This document shows, in pieces, positions 33,977 to 42,905 of a stretch of 64,000 bases of DNA. The notes beneath the pieces are model-generated. The model worked only from the letters and a program-made list of their open reading frames with translations. It was not told the DNA's origin and did not search any database. The position numbers and the translations under genes are program-made. The DNA comes from Anaerolineae bacterium (lineage in GTDB: Bacteria; Chloroflexota; Anaerolineae; Aggregatilineales; UBA2796), in NCBI GenBank assembly GCA_019637615.1, contig JAHBVJ010000003.1, positions 339,940 through 403,939 on the forward strand, read 5' to 3'. The stretch's first letter is position 1. Each line of letters starts with the position of its first letter.

Positions 33977-34969
33977 GTGTCGGATCAGGTGTGCATGGAG
34001 AGTCGCCATTATCTACTGCCGTCAGATAGCCATCCGCGCCTTGAATTGGTATGCGGCACTAATTGGCGCTACGTGCATATCAACGTCGATGGCGCACAGA
34101 TCGGCAGCATCAAGAGCGCGGGCGATCTTTTGCAAGGCGCAGAATTCTTCTTGCCCGAAGGCGATGTGCTGACCGTCAAACTGCTCAAGCAGGTAGGCAC
34201 CTCGGAATTACGGGTCGCGGTCAACGGTCGGGTTTTGAATAAAACAGGGTTGGATCGCACGAACCGCGATGTGCGGACGGCTTATCAAGCGGTGCTGGCA
34301 ATCGGCGGCGTCAATCTGCTTTTTTTCTGCTTGACCTTACTCGATTCACCCAGTGCCACCAACCTCCGCTGGTACGATTTCGCCTTTGGGGTGGCCTTCT
34401 TGTTCCTCGGCTGGCTGATCCGCGAAGGCTCCGGCGTGGCGCTCACCTTTGCGCTGGTGATCTACTTGGTCGATACGCTGATCACGCTCATCGCTATCTT
34501 CAGCTACCGGTATTACATCGCCCTACTCGATCTCAGCATCAATATCGTACTGCTGTTTTTCATGCTGCGCGGTTATGGCAGTATCGGCAAAGCCGTAGAG
34601 AGTTTTCGTATGTTCAGCGGAATGCTGCGCGAACCGTCCGACAAGCCTCGTCCATCGCTGCCCACCCGTCCCAGTCTCGCCGCTCTGCCAGCGCCCCTTC
34701 AGCGCGTCGATCACCTACTGCATCAGGCCATCGCGCAGTATGCTGGCGGGAACCGCGAACGGGCGCTGGCGCTGGTTAAGGAAGCTCTGCAACTCGCTCC
34801 CAATTTGGCGGATGGTTGGTACGTCCTTGCCTACTTGGTGGAGCAACCCGAAGATCGACTGCGGGCACTGGAACGGGTGCTGTCGCTCAATCCGTTTCAT
34901 GCGGGCGCACAAGATGCACTCGATAAGCTCCGGCGCGGGCGCGACTTTGTCGATGGCTTGCTAGGGTAA
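33977..34969 (+). CDS. membrane protein with N-terminal beta domain and C-terminal TPR
   Basis: 330 residues, GTG start. Residues 1-95 are a beta-rich cytoplasmic-looking domain (RYVHINVDGAQIGSI, LPEGDVLTVKLLKQ, LRVAVNGRVL). About 105-200 hold four membrane helices (LAIGGVNLLFFCLTLL, FAFGVAFLFLGWLIREGSGVALTFALVIYLVDTLI, LLDLSINIVLLFFML). About 245-325 is a TPR-type helical repeat: YAGGNRERALALVKEALQLAPN, ADGWYVLAYLVEQPEDRLRALERVLSLNP. The same architecture recurs in the gene at 35450-36772, 36 percent or so further along the same strand. The function is unknown; the TPR suggests a protein-protein contact at the membrane. Confidence 0.72.
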   Translation: MSDQVCMESRHYLLPSDSHPRLELVCGTNWRYVHINVDGAQIGSIKSAGDLLQGAEFFLPEGDVLTVKLLKQVGTSELRVAVNGRVLNKTGLDRTNRDVRTAYQAVLAIGGVNLLFFCLTLLDSPSATNLRWYDFAFGVAFLFLGWLIREGSGVALTFALVIYLVDTLITLIAIFSYRYYIALLDLSINIVLLFFMLRGYGSIGKAVESFRMFSGMLREPSDKPRPSLPTRPSLAALPAPLQRVDHLLHQAIAQYAGGNRERALALVKEALQLAPNLADGWYVLAYLVEQPEDRLRALERVLSLNPFHAGAQDALDKLRRGRDFVDGLLG

Positions 34970-34979
34970 GCGGGATCAG

Positions 34980-35423
34980 ATGACTGATTTACCTCATGAC
35001 CTTCTTACCCAAGCCGCCGCTGAACTCAAGCGCGGGAGCAAAGCAACTGCCGAATCATTGATCAAACAGGCGCTGCACAACGATCCGCATAACGCCGATG
35101 CATGGTTTCTGGCGAGTTTCTTAACCCAAGTGCCGGAAGAACGCCGCGCCGTCTTGGAACAAGCCGTGAAATACAACCCGACGCATGAGGTTGCGCGACA
35201 AGCGTTGATACGTACCACCGCTGCCGATACCTCGTTCAGTGATCTGAATGCGCCCTCATGGATGCCTGACCTGACCGATTTGCTGCCTAATCCACGTGCG
35301 GCGACCCAACTTCCCGCGCCAACCGCCGCCCCCACGTGGGAAGCGACTGCCATTCGTATCTTAATCGGGCTGCTGATCATCATTGCTGGCCTGATTTTTG
35401 TCGTCGTCATCTTATCGCCGTGA
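34980..35423 (+). CDS. small TPR-like protein with C-terminal membrane anchor
   Basis: 147 residues. Residues 8-75 form a TPR-like pair: LTQAAAELKRGSKATAESLIKQAL and ADAWFLASFLTQVPEERRAVLEQAV. Then a short motif FSDLNAPSWMP, a Pro-rich linker and a C-terminal helix IRILIGLLIIIAGLIFVVVIL, so the protein is tail-anchored. It starts 10 bases after the upstream membrane/TPR gene. Its N-terminal module and the F-x-DL-x-x-P-x-W-x-P motif reappear at the C-terminus of the next gene. Function unknown. Confidence 0.72.
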   Translation: MTDLPHDLLTQAAAELKRGSKATAESLIKQALHNDPHNADAWFLASFLTQVPEERRAVLEQAVKYNPTHEVARQALIRTTAADTSFSDLNAPSWMPDLTDLLPNPRAATQLPAPTAAPTWEATAIRILIGLLIIIAGLIFVVVILSP

Positions 35424-35449
35424 TAAGCTGAACCTGAAAAGGACTTTTT

Positions 35450-36772
35450 GTGGGAACCGAATATTTTGAACTGACCCCTAACGGCCCTGCCCGGATCGCC
35501 GTTGAATGGGTCGATGACTATCGTGGCATTGAGGTGTATCTCGACCGCAAACACCTCGCCAGCATCCCGAACCGCATCGCCTTCCAGCGCGGTCAGATGA
35601 TCCAACTGCCCGATGGCAATGCCCTAGCCATCCGTTTGAAGCGTGTGGGCATTGGGTACAACGAAGTGCAAGCCGCTATCAATGGACGCCGCCTAAAAGT
35701 GACCGCACGGCAGCGGCGGCGGCGCGAAGCGTATCAGGCCATCTGGGTGGTCGCCGGGATCACCTTGTTTGTAGGGCTGGTGAGCCTCGGCACTCCGCGT
35801 AGTTCGGGGCTGGAAACCACCATCTATTTGGGGGCGGCGCTCACATTTTTCATCTTGGGCCAACTCGTACGCAATCGTTCACAGGGGGCCTTGAGCATCG
35901 CGATTGTGCTGTATGGCCTTGATACGCTGCTCGCGGTGGTCGTTATCCTGAACACTAAAAATCCATCTTTTGTACCGTTAATTATGCATACCCTGTTCCT
36001 CATCCCGATGGTACGGGCTTACGGCAAACTCGGTGAAGACGATTGGTTTTCGCGCGGGATTGCATCTTCCGCGATCAGCACCACGCCTATCGATCAGCGT
36101 CTTCACATCGACCTGCAACTAGATTCCCCTGCGTCAGCGTTATCCCCTGCATCCGCATCATCATCGACCAGACCAGCAACCATCGACCCGTTAACGTGCG
36201 AAAAATTGTCACTGGCGATACGGCTGTATCGCATCGGTTCAAATAAGCCGGAAGCCCGTAAATTGCTGAAGGAAGTCTTGCAGCAGTATCCCAAATGGGC
36301 GGAAGCGTGGTATGCCGTCGCTTACATGGTGGATGATCCCGACGAACGCCAGAAAGTGCTGGATCGCGTCCTCCAGCTTGATCCCAACCATCCCGGCGCG
36401 TCGAAGATTCGCCTTAAGCAAACGATGGGCAAAGCCTTCATGGATGAATTCCGCGTGCCCGCCGACGCCATTAGCGTCGGGGGCAACGTCAACACGTTAC
36501 AGCAGCAAGCCGCCGATGCCATCAAAGCTGGTAATTCAGCGCAAGCCCGGTTAATGCTGCGCCGTGCCATCACCATTGACCCGAACAACGCCGATACGTG
36601 GTTTGTCGCTAGTTTCTTGACCAACGACTCCGCCGTGCGCCATGAAATCTTGCGGCAGGCGCTGAAGTGCGATCCTGCGCATGAGATGGTGCAGCAAGCT
36701 TTCGGCAAACTTGACGACAAAGAACAGCTATTTCCCGATCTGGACTCACCCACGTGGGAACCACGTCAATAG
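35450..36772 (+). CDS. fused membrane/TPR protein (combines the two preceding genes)
   Basis: 440 residues, GTG start with AAGGA six bases before. Residues 1-90 are beta-rich (RGIEVYLDRKHLASI, LPDGNALAIRLKRV, VQAAINGRRL), about 95-195 four membrane helices, about 240-325 a TPR pair (GSNKPEARKLLKEVLQQYPK, AEAWYAVAYMVDDPDERQKVL). That part is parallel to the 330-residue protein at 33977-34969. From about residue 345 a second module follows (QAADAIKAGNSAQARLMLRRA, ADTWFVASFLTNDSAVRHEILRQAL, FPDLDSPTWEP) parallel to the 147-residue protein, but without its tail anchor. It reads as a duplicated and fused version of both. Function unknown. Confidence 0.75.
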   Translation: MGTEYFELTPNGPARIAVEWVDDYRGIEVYLDRKHLASIPNRIAFQRGQMIQLPDGNALAIRLKRVGIGYNEVQAAINGRRLKVTARQRRRREAYQAIWVVAGITLFVGLVSLGTPRSSGLETTIYLGAALTFFILGQLVRNRSQGALSIAIVLYGLDTLLAVVVILNTKNPSFVPLIMHTLFLIPMVRAYGKLGEDDWFSRGIASSAISTTPIDQRLHIDLQLDSPASALSPASASSSTRPATIDPLTCEKLSLAIRLYRIGSNKPEARKLLKEVLQQYPKWAEAWYAVAYMVDDPDERQKVLDRVLQLDPNHPGASKIRLKQTMGKAFMDEFRVPADAISVGGNVNTLQQQAADAIKAGNSAQARLMLRRAITIDPNNADTWFVASFLTNDSAVRHEILRQALKCDPAHEMVQQAFGKLDDKEQLFPDLDSPTWEPRQ

Positions 36773-36894
36773 CAGATGGGGGCGTTTGCTTGAGATCGCC
36801 CCTACAGGCTATACTGTGTCCGACTGTCAGTAACCTGAATGGCACCTAACACACCGACGCTTATGTGCCCTCGAATTCAAGCGGAGTTAACCTG

Positions 36895-37884
36895 TTGACG
36901 CAAGCCAGAATATTTTCCCAGTTCCGTCCGGCGCTTATCGTCCCGGTACTGGTGGTTAGTGTATTGCTCAGTGCATGTGGTGGATCATCGAACAGCGGGC
37001 CGGTCAGCACTTCTCCGGCGAATACATCAAATCAAAGCGGCGGCGATGCCAGTGTCAATAACGCCGCCAGCGCCGCAACTGCCACCGCGACGATGCCGCA
37101 AACCGAACCGATCGCGGCGGTGGTGAATAATGAGACAATTCCGCTGTCTACGCTGAATGCCGCTGTCGAGCGCCGTTTAGCGGGCATTCGCGCGCTCAAC
37201 GATCCGCTGCCATCGGATATGACGACCTTCCGGCTGACCGTCTTGGACTCGCTGATCGAGCAAATGCTGATCGAGCAGACCGCCAAAACGCAGCAGGTCA
37301 TGATTACCGATGAAGAAGTCGAGGCCGAAATTCAGGCCACCATCAATATCGCGGGCGGGCGCGAGAAGTGGTTGGCGCAGTTGCAAGGCGATGCCATGAC
37401 GGAAGCCGAGTTCCGGTCTGGGCTGCGTTCGGCGCTGGTCACGCAGAAAATGCGCGACATCGTTACCAAAGATGCGTGTGTTGCCGTCGAGCAGGTCCAT
37501 GCCCGCCATATCCTCGTGCAGGATGAGGCCACGGCGTTGGAAATCAAAACCCGCTTGGATCAAGGTGAACCGTTCGCCAACCTCGCCGCGCAGTATTCGC
37601 TCGACATCAGCACCAAGCAAACAGGTGGCGATCTTGGTTGGTTCGCACGCGGGCAGTTGCTTCAGGCCAGTGTGGAAGAGGCGGCCTTTTCATTGGAAAT
37701 TAACACGATTAGTACGCCCATCAAAAGTGAATTAGGGTATCATATCGTGCAGACGCTGGAAAAAGTCAAGGATCGTCCTATCGATCAAGATACTTGTTTC
37801 CGCTTGAGCGAAGCCGCTTTCGAGCGTTGGCTGCAAGATTTGGTGCTTAAGTCGAAGATCGAAAAGTATCCGAACGGGCGCTGA
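36895..37884 (+). CDS. PpiC/SurA-type peptidylprolyl isomerase lipoprotein
   Basis: About 329 residues. A lipoprotein signal ends in LLSACGG. A low-complexity Ser/Asn/Ala-rich stretch (about 40-75) leads to a SurA-N-like helical domain (ETIPLSTLNAAVERRL to about 200) and a parvulin domain: EQVHARHILVQDEATALEIKTRLDQGEPFANLAAQYSLD, TGGDLGWFARGQLLQASVEEAAFSL, SELGYHIVQTLEKV. Such proteins fold exported proteins at the membrane surface. The open frame extends to a GTG at 36865, but the TTG at 36895 has GGAG eight bases upstream and starts the signal peptide cleanly. Confidence 0.9.
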   Translation: MTQARIFSQFRPALIVPVLVVSVLLSACGGSSNSGPVSTSPANTSNQSGGDASVNNAASAATATATMPQTEPIAAVVNNETIPLSTLNAAVERRLAGIRALNDPLPSDMTTFRLTVLDSLIEQMLIEQTAKTQQVMITDEEVEAEIQATINIAGGREKWLAQLQGDAMTEAEFRSGLRSALVTQKMRDIVTKDACVAVEQVHARHILVQDEATALEIKTRLDQGEPFANLAAQYSLDISTKQTGGDLGWFARGQLLQASVEEAAFSLEINTISTPIKSELGYHIVQTLEKVKDRPIDQDTCFRLSEAAFERWLQDLVLKSKIEKYPNGR

Positions 37885-37928
37885 CGTCACGCTGTTTTGC
37901 ACTGGACGCGCACACATTAGGGGTAGTC

Positions 37929-38222
37929 ATGAAGAGTGATTCCAACGGACTATACAACACCATCACGATTTTCTTCCTTGTCCTCACCGTGATAGTCTTT
38001 TTGTGTTCTTTGGGGATGTTAGTGAGAGTTATCCAACCGCCGGGGCTGCTTGCGCCGCACACGCCGATCGTGCCTACTCCCAACGTACTGCCCTCAGTAA
38101 CACCGACGGATACGCCGAGCAGTACGCCGACGGAAACCCAGACTCCGACGCCCACGCGTACCGTGCCGCCAACCCGCACGCCGCGACCATCACTGACGCC
38201 GATTCCTACCTCAAGCTCGTAG
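37929..38222 (+). CDS. small membrane-anchored Thr/Pro-rich protein
   Basis: 97 residues: short N-terminus, one membrane helix TITIFFLVLTVIVFLCSLGML (about 12-32), then a tail of about 60 residues made almost wholly of Pro, Thr and Ser in TP-type repeats. The tail resembles the linkers of the larger exported proteins in this window. It may be a wall- or surface-spanning stalk, or the remnant of a larger protein. It ends 6 bases before a strong terminator. Confidence 0.6.
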   Translation: MKSDSNGLYNTITIFFLVLTVIVFLCSLGMLVRVIQPPGLLAPHTPIVPTPNVLPSVTPTDTPSSTPTETQTPTPTRTVPPTRTPRPSLTPIPTSSS

Positions 38223-38228
38223 CTTTAC

Positions 38229-38258
38229 ATGAGGCGAGGAGGATATTCCTCGCCTCAT
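38229..38258 (+). terminator. strong rho-independent terminator
   Basis: Perfect 12-bp stem ATGAGGCGAGGA (38229-38240) with TCCTCGCCTCAT (38247-38258), 6-base loop, followed by TTTTC. It ends the plus-strand run of genes and can also serve the convergent haloperoxidase gene. Confidence 0.88.
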
Positions 38259-38283
38259 TTTCACTTTGCCATCTGCTTGCGTA

Positions 38284-39648
38284 CTATTCGCCCTGTGGTA
38301 CAGGTTTCATATCGATAGAGGTCGTCACGCGCCGCGCGATGCAGCGCCCCGCGTCCATGCCTGCCTCGATGGCATAGCGGAAGTGTATCCCACCGTATAG
38401 GCGGGAAATCGCGGCTTCCGAGGCGGCGGCTTGGAAAGAGGTATACGTGCGTGGCTTCATATCGAAACGCGTCTTGGAATTATCTGTGAAGGCGACAGGG
38501 CCAAACATGAAGGTCAGGACATCTGCCGCTGCCGCTGATACCACCGAATGCCCGGATGGATATTCAGGGAAGGCGGGGGTCTGGATGTAGGGCTTCCACT
38601 GCGCACGAATATACTTCTGAATGTACGTCTCCGGACGCAGCAGGTTGATCCGATACTTCATATCCCAGCACGAGATAAACGCATCGGCCATCGTGATATT
38701 GACCAGCGCATACATCTCGGCGCTACGTGCTAGTGTCAGCTTAAGCTGCTTGGCGATCTGGCTCTCGATCATCACCCAGTGTCCGGCGGGCGTACCCGTA
38801 GCTTTCAAGTTATCCAGCCAGAAATTAGCGATGTCTTTTTGCTCCTGCGTTAGGTTCTCGCCAGCTTCTTTGACTTCCATCGCCTGTTTATAAAAGGTTG
38901 AGTTCTTGTCCGTGCTGAACTCCATGCGCGGTTGGATGCCGCATTCGCCGCTGTACGATAACAGGAACGGACGGAGCTGTCCCCAGAACGGTTCCACTGG
39001 CTTGGTGCCCGGTGTGGTGATCACCCAATATTGGTCGCCAACGGGCATTTCCCACACCATGTTGCGGGTTTCTTTGAAATTATCGCCCGCCACCCATGCC
39101 AGAATGCCATCACCAACGGACTTACCATATTCCATCGAGCGCTTCAGCACATCCTGTTTCACGCCCTCAGCCTTACGTCCCGCGAGCTGCTTATCACTCA
39201 GCGCCTTGATCGCTTTCTGCGTATCGGCGTTTTGCGTATCAAGGATATTCGCCAGCAGTTGGGAGAGTGCGCCGTTCGCGGAGGTAGGCCAGTCATACTC
39301 CAGATTCGGATCAGACAGCGGCAGATCACTCAAGCCGTTGAGTTGCCCCGCAAAGGTGTTGTTGATCGGCATCCCACCGAGCACCGCTTCGTACAGCGTC
39401 ACGCCAGCATAGCCGTAAATGCGTGCGCCAGCCGGGGGATTGACGCCTTCCGCCATGATGCGGTCATAGGCAAGCTGCATCCACTCGATGGCGACATCCG
39501 GCTCGAATTGGTCGGTCGGGATCGATTTTGGCGTGTCTTGCGCGCCTGCCCAGCGCGTGGGCAGCATCGCGATGACCACTGCTGCCACTAACAGGGCGAA
39601 CATGGCACGTCGATGGCTCAATCGAAATGTTGGGATTCTAATGTTCAT
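38284..39648 (-). CDS. vanadium-dependent haloperoxidase-like / PAP2 family protein, exported
   Basis: 454 residues with an N-terminal signal (about 12-36, RWAGA). The C-terminal part carries the PAP2/vanadium haloperoxidase motif: AFPEYPSGHSVVSAAAADVLTF (PSGH) and AAISRLYGGIHFRYAIEAGMDAGR (SR-x5-H), the vanadate or phosphate pocket. Proteins of this type either oxidise halides or remove phosphate; the upstream helical half and the length fit the haloperoxidase-related group. The Lys and Arg of the K-x6-R element may be in MKPR but I could not verify spacing. It stands alone on the minus strand. Confidence 0.87.
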   Translation of the reverse strand: MNIRIPTFRLSHRRAMFALLVAAVVIAMLPTRWAGAQDTPKSIPTDQFEPDVAIEWMQLAYDRIMAEGVNPPAGARIYGYAGVTLYEAVLGGMPINNTFAGQLNGLSDLPLSDPNLEYDWPTSANGALSQLLANILDTQNADTQKAIKALSDKQLAGRKAEGVKQDVLKRSMEYGKSVGDGILAWVAGDNFKETRNMVWEMPVGDQYWVITTPGTKPVEPFWGQLRPFLLSYSGECGIQPRMEFSTDKNSTFYKQAMEVKEAGENLTQEQKDIANFWLDNLKATGTPAGHWVMIESQIAKQLKLTLARSAEMYALVNITMADAFISCWDMKYRINLLRPETYIQKYIRAQWKPYIQTPAFPEYPSGHSVVSAAAADVLTFMFGPVAFTDNSKTRFDMKPRTYTSFQAAASEAAISRLYGGIHFRYAIEAGMDAGRCIARRVTTSIDMKPVPQGE

Positions 39649-39869
39649 GCGCTGCTCTCTACCATCCTATTATGCGATTGCACTTAACTTAGTATCGGGC
39701 GGATTTTTTGTCCACGCTAGTCGTTTAGGTTATGATAATCCTATTCTGAGCCAACTTTACGATCTCATTCCTTAGTATGATTACGCTTGCCCGACTCAGG
39801 AATTTGCTCAATCCACCACGAATACGGTACTAGCGTCTAATCTAGCCAGCGATTGTAGAAAGGTGAACA

Positions 39870-41114
39870 ATGGAAGCTATTTCGGCGGCAAGCTTGTTCT
39901 TTGTTGTCGGAGTGATACTGTTTGCTGCTCGTGTCGCGGGCGGCTTGGCGCGGCGCTTGGGGCAGCCCCGCGTGCTAGGCGAATTACTGATCGGCGTCAT
40001 TCTTGGCCCCACGGTGCTCGATCTACTTCATGCTCCGCTGCTTCACGGCGCATCGTTGGAACCAATCATCAAGTATCTAGCCGAAATTGGTGTCGTTCTG
40101 TTGATGTTTCTGGTTGGCCTAGAGGTTAACCTCAAAGAACTCGCGCAAGTTGGACGGGTGGGCGTACTTGGCGGCGTCTTAGGAGCGATCATACCCGTTG
40201 TCCTCACCGTGCCAGTGATGCTGTTGTTCCAGTACGAGTTCTTCCCCGCCGTCTTTGCTGGCGTGACCTTAGCGGCTACCTCGGTCAGCATTTCCGCACA
40301 AGTGCTGCTGGAATTGGGCATCTTACGCACAAAAATAGGTAATGCCCTGCTTGCTACCGCTCTGGTCGATGACATCGTCGCGATTGTGCTCGTCTCTCTG
40401 ACCATCGCCATCGGCACATCATCAAGCGCTACCCTCGACATCAGCGGATTATTGGGCATTATCCTTCAAATGGCGCTGTACCTCGTGATCGGATTTCTGA
40501 TCGCGTGGTTCATCCTGCCGCCCGTAGTCAACTGGGTCAGTAGCCAACCCTACCTAGCACAAAATTACGGCATTCCCATCCTCGCGTTAATGATCGCCAT
40601 GTTGTTTGCGTGGTCAGCCGAGGCGCTAGGCGGTGTCGCCACCATCACGGGTTCCTTCATCGCGGGCGTCGGGTTAAGCCGCGTCAAGCATCACGCCAAG
40701 CAGGAAATCGAGAATGTGGTCAGCAGCCTTGCCTACGTCATCTTTGTGCCCATCTTTTTCATCGACGTTGGCCTCAGCACCAATCTGGCGATTTTCCCGC
40801 TGTCCGCGCTGCCGTTTGCCTTAGTTGTGTTGGTAGTCGCCGTTGTTTCGAAAATCGGAGGCTGTGGCTGGGGCGCACTGCTAGGCGGGTTCAATCGTGA
40901 CGAATCGTTACGTCTCGGTGTGTGTATGGTCGCTCGTGGCGAAGTCGGTTTGATCATCGCTTCGTTGGGATTGACAATGGATGTCTTTCACCGTGAGTCA
41001 CCGATATTTTCCGTCCTATTTCTTGTGATTCTGGTCACAACCTTAATGACGCCGTTCTTGGTGCGGATGATCTTCCCCTCTCAAGGCGCGGTTCCGCAGG
41101 TCGCGAAAGGATAA
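39870..41114 (+). CDS. CPA2-family cation:proton antiporter
   Basis: 414 residues, about twelve membrane helices, Na_H_Exchanger (CPA2/KefB-like) domain only. Visible: RRLGQPRVLGELLIGVILGPTVL, AEIGVVLLMFLVGLEVNLKEL, AATSVSISAQVLLELGILRTKIGNALLATALVDDIVAIVLV (with the paired acidic residues in VDDI) and VPIFFIDVGLSTNL. No C-terminal TrkA domain follows, unlike KefB or KefC. A ribosome-binding site GAAAGGT precedes the ATG. A PII-like gene starts 5 bases after the stop and could supply the missing cytoplasmic control. Confidence 0.9.
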   Translation: MEAISAASLFFVVGVILFAARVAGGLARRLGQPRVLGELLIGVILGPTVLDLLHAPLLHGASLEPIIKYLAEIGVVLLMFLVGLEVNLKELAQVGRVGVLGGVLGAIIPVVLTVPVMLLFQYEFFPAVFAGVTLAATSVSISAQVLLELGILRTKIGNALLATALVDDIVAIVLVSLTIAIGTSSSATLDISGLLGIILQMALYLVIGFLIAWFILPPVVNWVSSQPYLAQNYGIPILALMIAMLFAWSAEALGGVATITGSFIAGVGLSRVKHHAKQEIENVVSSLAYVIFVPIFFIDVGLSTNLAIFPLSALPFALVVLVVAVVSKIGGCGWGALLGGFNRDESLRLGVCMVARGEVGLIIASLGLTMDVFHRESPIFSVLFLVILVTTLMTPFLVRMIFPSQGAVPQVAKG

Positions 41115-41119
41115 CAGGC

Positions 41120-41506
41120 ATGAAACTTGTCGTCTTGATGACAGCCTTAGTAGAAAAAGGCTTCACGGTAGCGCAGGCATGGCAAATGGCGGGTGCGCCG
41201 GGGGTTACTATCGTCCAGATGCACGGCTTGTATCGCTTGCAGCAGCAAGTCTCGCATGGTGTGGTCGAACTGCCACGTATGGTCGTTTCGATGGCGGCGG
41301 CGTTGGCAGCCATCATCGACAACGCACAGGCCGAAGGGATCATGTTCCTGTCGCTCGTCCCGCCAGAGATCGTAGATAACCTGATCGTGGCGGCAAATGC
41401 CGAGCTAGGCGATCTGACCGAACCGGGAAATGGCGTCTTGTTCGTGGTTGATGTGGAACGCGCGATTGGGGTGCGCAACCATGCTGAAAATTTGCGGCTG
41501 GACTAA
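41120..41506 (+). CDS. PII-like signalling protein paired with the antiporter
   Basis: 128 residues, soluble. The order strand-helix-strand-strand-helix-strand fits the ferredoxin-like fold of PII proteins: KLVVLMTALVEKGFTVAQAWQMAGAPGVTIVQMHG, then VVSMAAALAAIIDNAQAEGIMFLSLV, VDNLIVAANAELGDL and GVLFVVDVERAIGV. It lacks the long GlnB T-loop with its uridylylated Tyr. It is coupled to the antiporter, so it probably senses a nucleotide or ion and regulates transport. PII-like genes beside transporters are a known theme; the pairing here is inferred from position. I cannot exclude an unrelated small alpha/beta protein. Confidence 0.6.
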   Translation: MKLVVLMTALVEKGFTVAQAWQMAGAPGVTIVQMHGLYRLQQQVSHGVVELPRMVVSMAAALAAIIDNAQAEGIMFLSLVPPEIVDNLIVAANAELGDLTEPGNGVLFVVDVERAIGVRNHAENLRLD

Positions 41507-41509
41507 AGC

Positions 41510-42019
41510 CTAAATCACGCCAACTTCGCCGCCATGTGCCTGACTGTGTTTCTCAACATGGCTCATCAACCATTGCAGACTTGCCTCGAAGTCGAAAAAT
41601 ACCTGAACTTTGAGGTTGGGCGAAAATGTCGTGATGCTCCAAATATACAGCTTGATGATCTGACCGATCAGGCTCTCTGGTAACAGCACAGCGCAGTAGG
41701 TGGGGATTTCCGGACGGAAGCGGGCAATGTCCACCGAACGCTGGCGAGCATATGGCGTCAATTCCTCGATAGCTGTTGTAATGTTCACAAGGAGGAATAG
41801 GGGCGGCTCCGTGGGCTTCCATTGTTCACGAAACTGAACGCAGTAGTCATACCACGCATCGATCGTAACACGGTCAGTTGAACGTAACGTGGTTAGTCGG
41901 ATGCGCCCTTCTGCTACCCATTCAAACGTACAATCCGGCGTCAACTCCTCACGACGATGAGATTCAGCGAGTAAATTATTGAGGTCATCCGTGTGCTGCA
42001 ACATTCCCCGACCGTTCAT
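41510..42019 (-). CDS. SpoIIAA-like small protein
   Basis: 169 residues. After a polar N-terminus: FEWVAEGRIRLTTLRSTDRVTIDAWYDYCVQF, PLFLLVNITTAIEELTPY, YCAVLLPESLIGQIIKLYIW and VQVFFDFEASLQWLMSHVEKH. The plan is that of the other two SpoIIAA-like proteins in this window. It is convergent with the PII-like gene (three bases apart) and lies 125 bases downstream of the corrinoid-protein gene on the same strand. Function unknown. Confidence 0.55.
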   Translation of the reverse strand: MNGRGMLQHTDDLNNLLAESHRREELTPDCTFEWVAEGRIRLTTLRSTDRVTIDAWYDYCVQFREQWKPTEPPLFLLVNITTAIEELTPYARQRSVDIARFRPEIPTYCAVLLPESLIGQIIKLYIWSITTFSPNLKVQVFFDFEASLQWLMSHVEKHSQAHGGEVGVI

Positions 42020-42144
42020 GCTTCATAGCGCGTTTCACAACCTTTAAGGTTTGTGACCTCATTGTAGGCTGGCTGTGCCTCCTTGTGGAGATACAACCTC
42101 ATAAAAACGTCGATCAAATCCGATCACCCTGTTCTCGTGCCTGT

Positions 42145-42837
42145 TCAGAGACCCTTCTTGATCGCGATCACCTTCTTCGCTGTCTCGACAGTGACGGCAG
42201 CATCGCGGCAGTAATGATCGGCCTCGATGTCTTCCGCGAATTCAGCATTCAGCGGCGCGCCACCGACCAGCACCGTGACTTTATCCCGCAAATTCTGATC
42301 TTTCAGGGCTTGAATCACGACCTTCATATACGGCATAGTGGTGGTCAACAGCGCCGACATGCCGAGGAAATCCGGGTGATGCTCACGGATGGCGTTCAAG
42401 TATTTCTCCGCGTCGCAGTTGACGCCGAGATTGATCACCTCGAAGCCCGCACCTTCCATCATCATCGCCACCAGATTCTTGCCGATGTCGTGGATGTCGC
42501 CTTTCACGGTGCCGATCACCATTTTGCCGACTTTGGGCGCGCCCGTATCCGCGAGGATCGGCTGCAAGATCGCCATGCCCGCCTTCATCGCCTTGGCGGC
42601 CATCAGCACTTCCGGTACGAACAGAATGCCGTCGCGGAAGTCCACCCCGACCACATCCATGCCCGCCACTAGCCCTTGCGTCATTACTTCATAGGCAGAC
42701 ATGCCCCGCCGCAGCGCTTCGTGGACTTCGGCTTCGACTTCCGCCGCGAAGCCATCATACAGGTCATAGCCCATCTGTTGGAGCAGATCAGGCAGCGACA
42801 ATTCCGCCAGATTGATCTCGTTCTGATCGTCACTCAT
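42145..42837 (-). CDS. corrinoid (B12-binding) methyltransferase protein
   Basis: 230 residues: N-terminal helical cap (DLLQQMGYDLYDGFAAEVEAEVHEALRRG to about 90) and C-terminal B12-binding domain with the cobalt-ligand motif DIHDIG (in GTVKGDIHDIGKNLVAMMMEGAGF), LGVNCDAEKYLNAI, FLGMSALLTTTMPYMKVV and VLVGGAPL. Such proteins carry a methyl group from a substrate-specific methyltransferase (methylamine, glycine betaine or methoxyaromatic type) to a second methyltransferase. Neither methyltransferase is in the window. The activator needed to keep the cobalt reduced is encoded upstream in the same operon. Confidence 0.93.
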   Translation of the reverse strand: MSDDQNEINLAELSLPDLLQQMGYDLYDGFAAEVEAEVHEALRRGMSAYEVMTQGLVAGMDVVGVDFRDGILFVPEVLMAAKAMKAGMAILQPILADTGAPKVGKMVIGTVKGDIHDIGKNLVAMMMEGAGFEVINLGVNCDAEKYLNAIREHHPDFLGMSALLTTTMPYMKVVIQALKDQNLRDKVTVLVGGAPLNAEFAEDIEADHYCRDAAVTVETAKKVIAIKKGL

Positions 42838-42905
42838 GTTGTTGTTTTACCCACTCAGCGAGGCTGTGAATGCTCGCCGCTAACCCCATCGATGGCAACA
42901 GTCAG

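Noticed and set aside
37847..38179. GV-rich frame opposite the small Thr/Pro-rich protein
   Set aside because: Same linker-complement effect.
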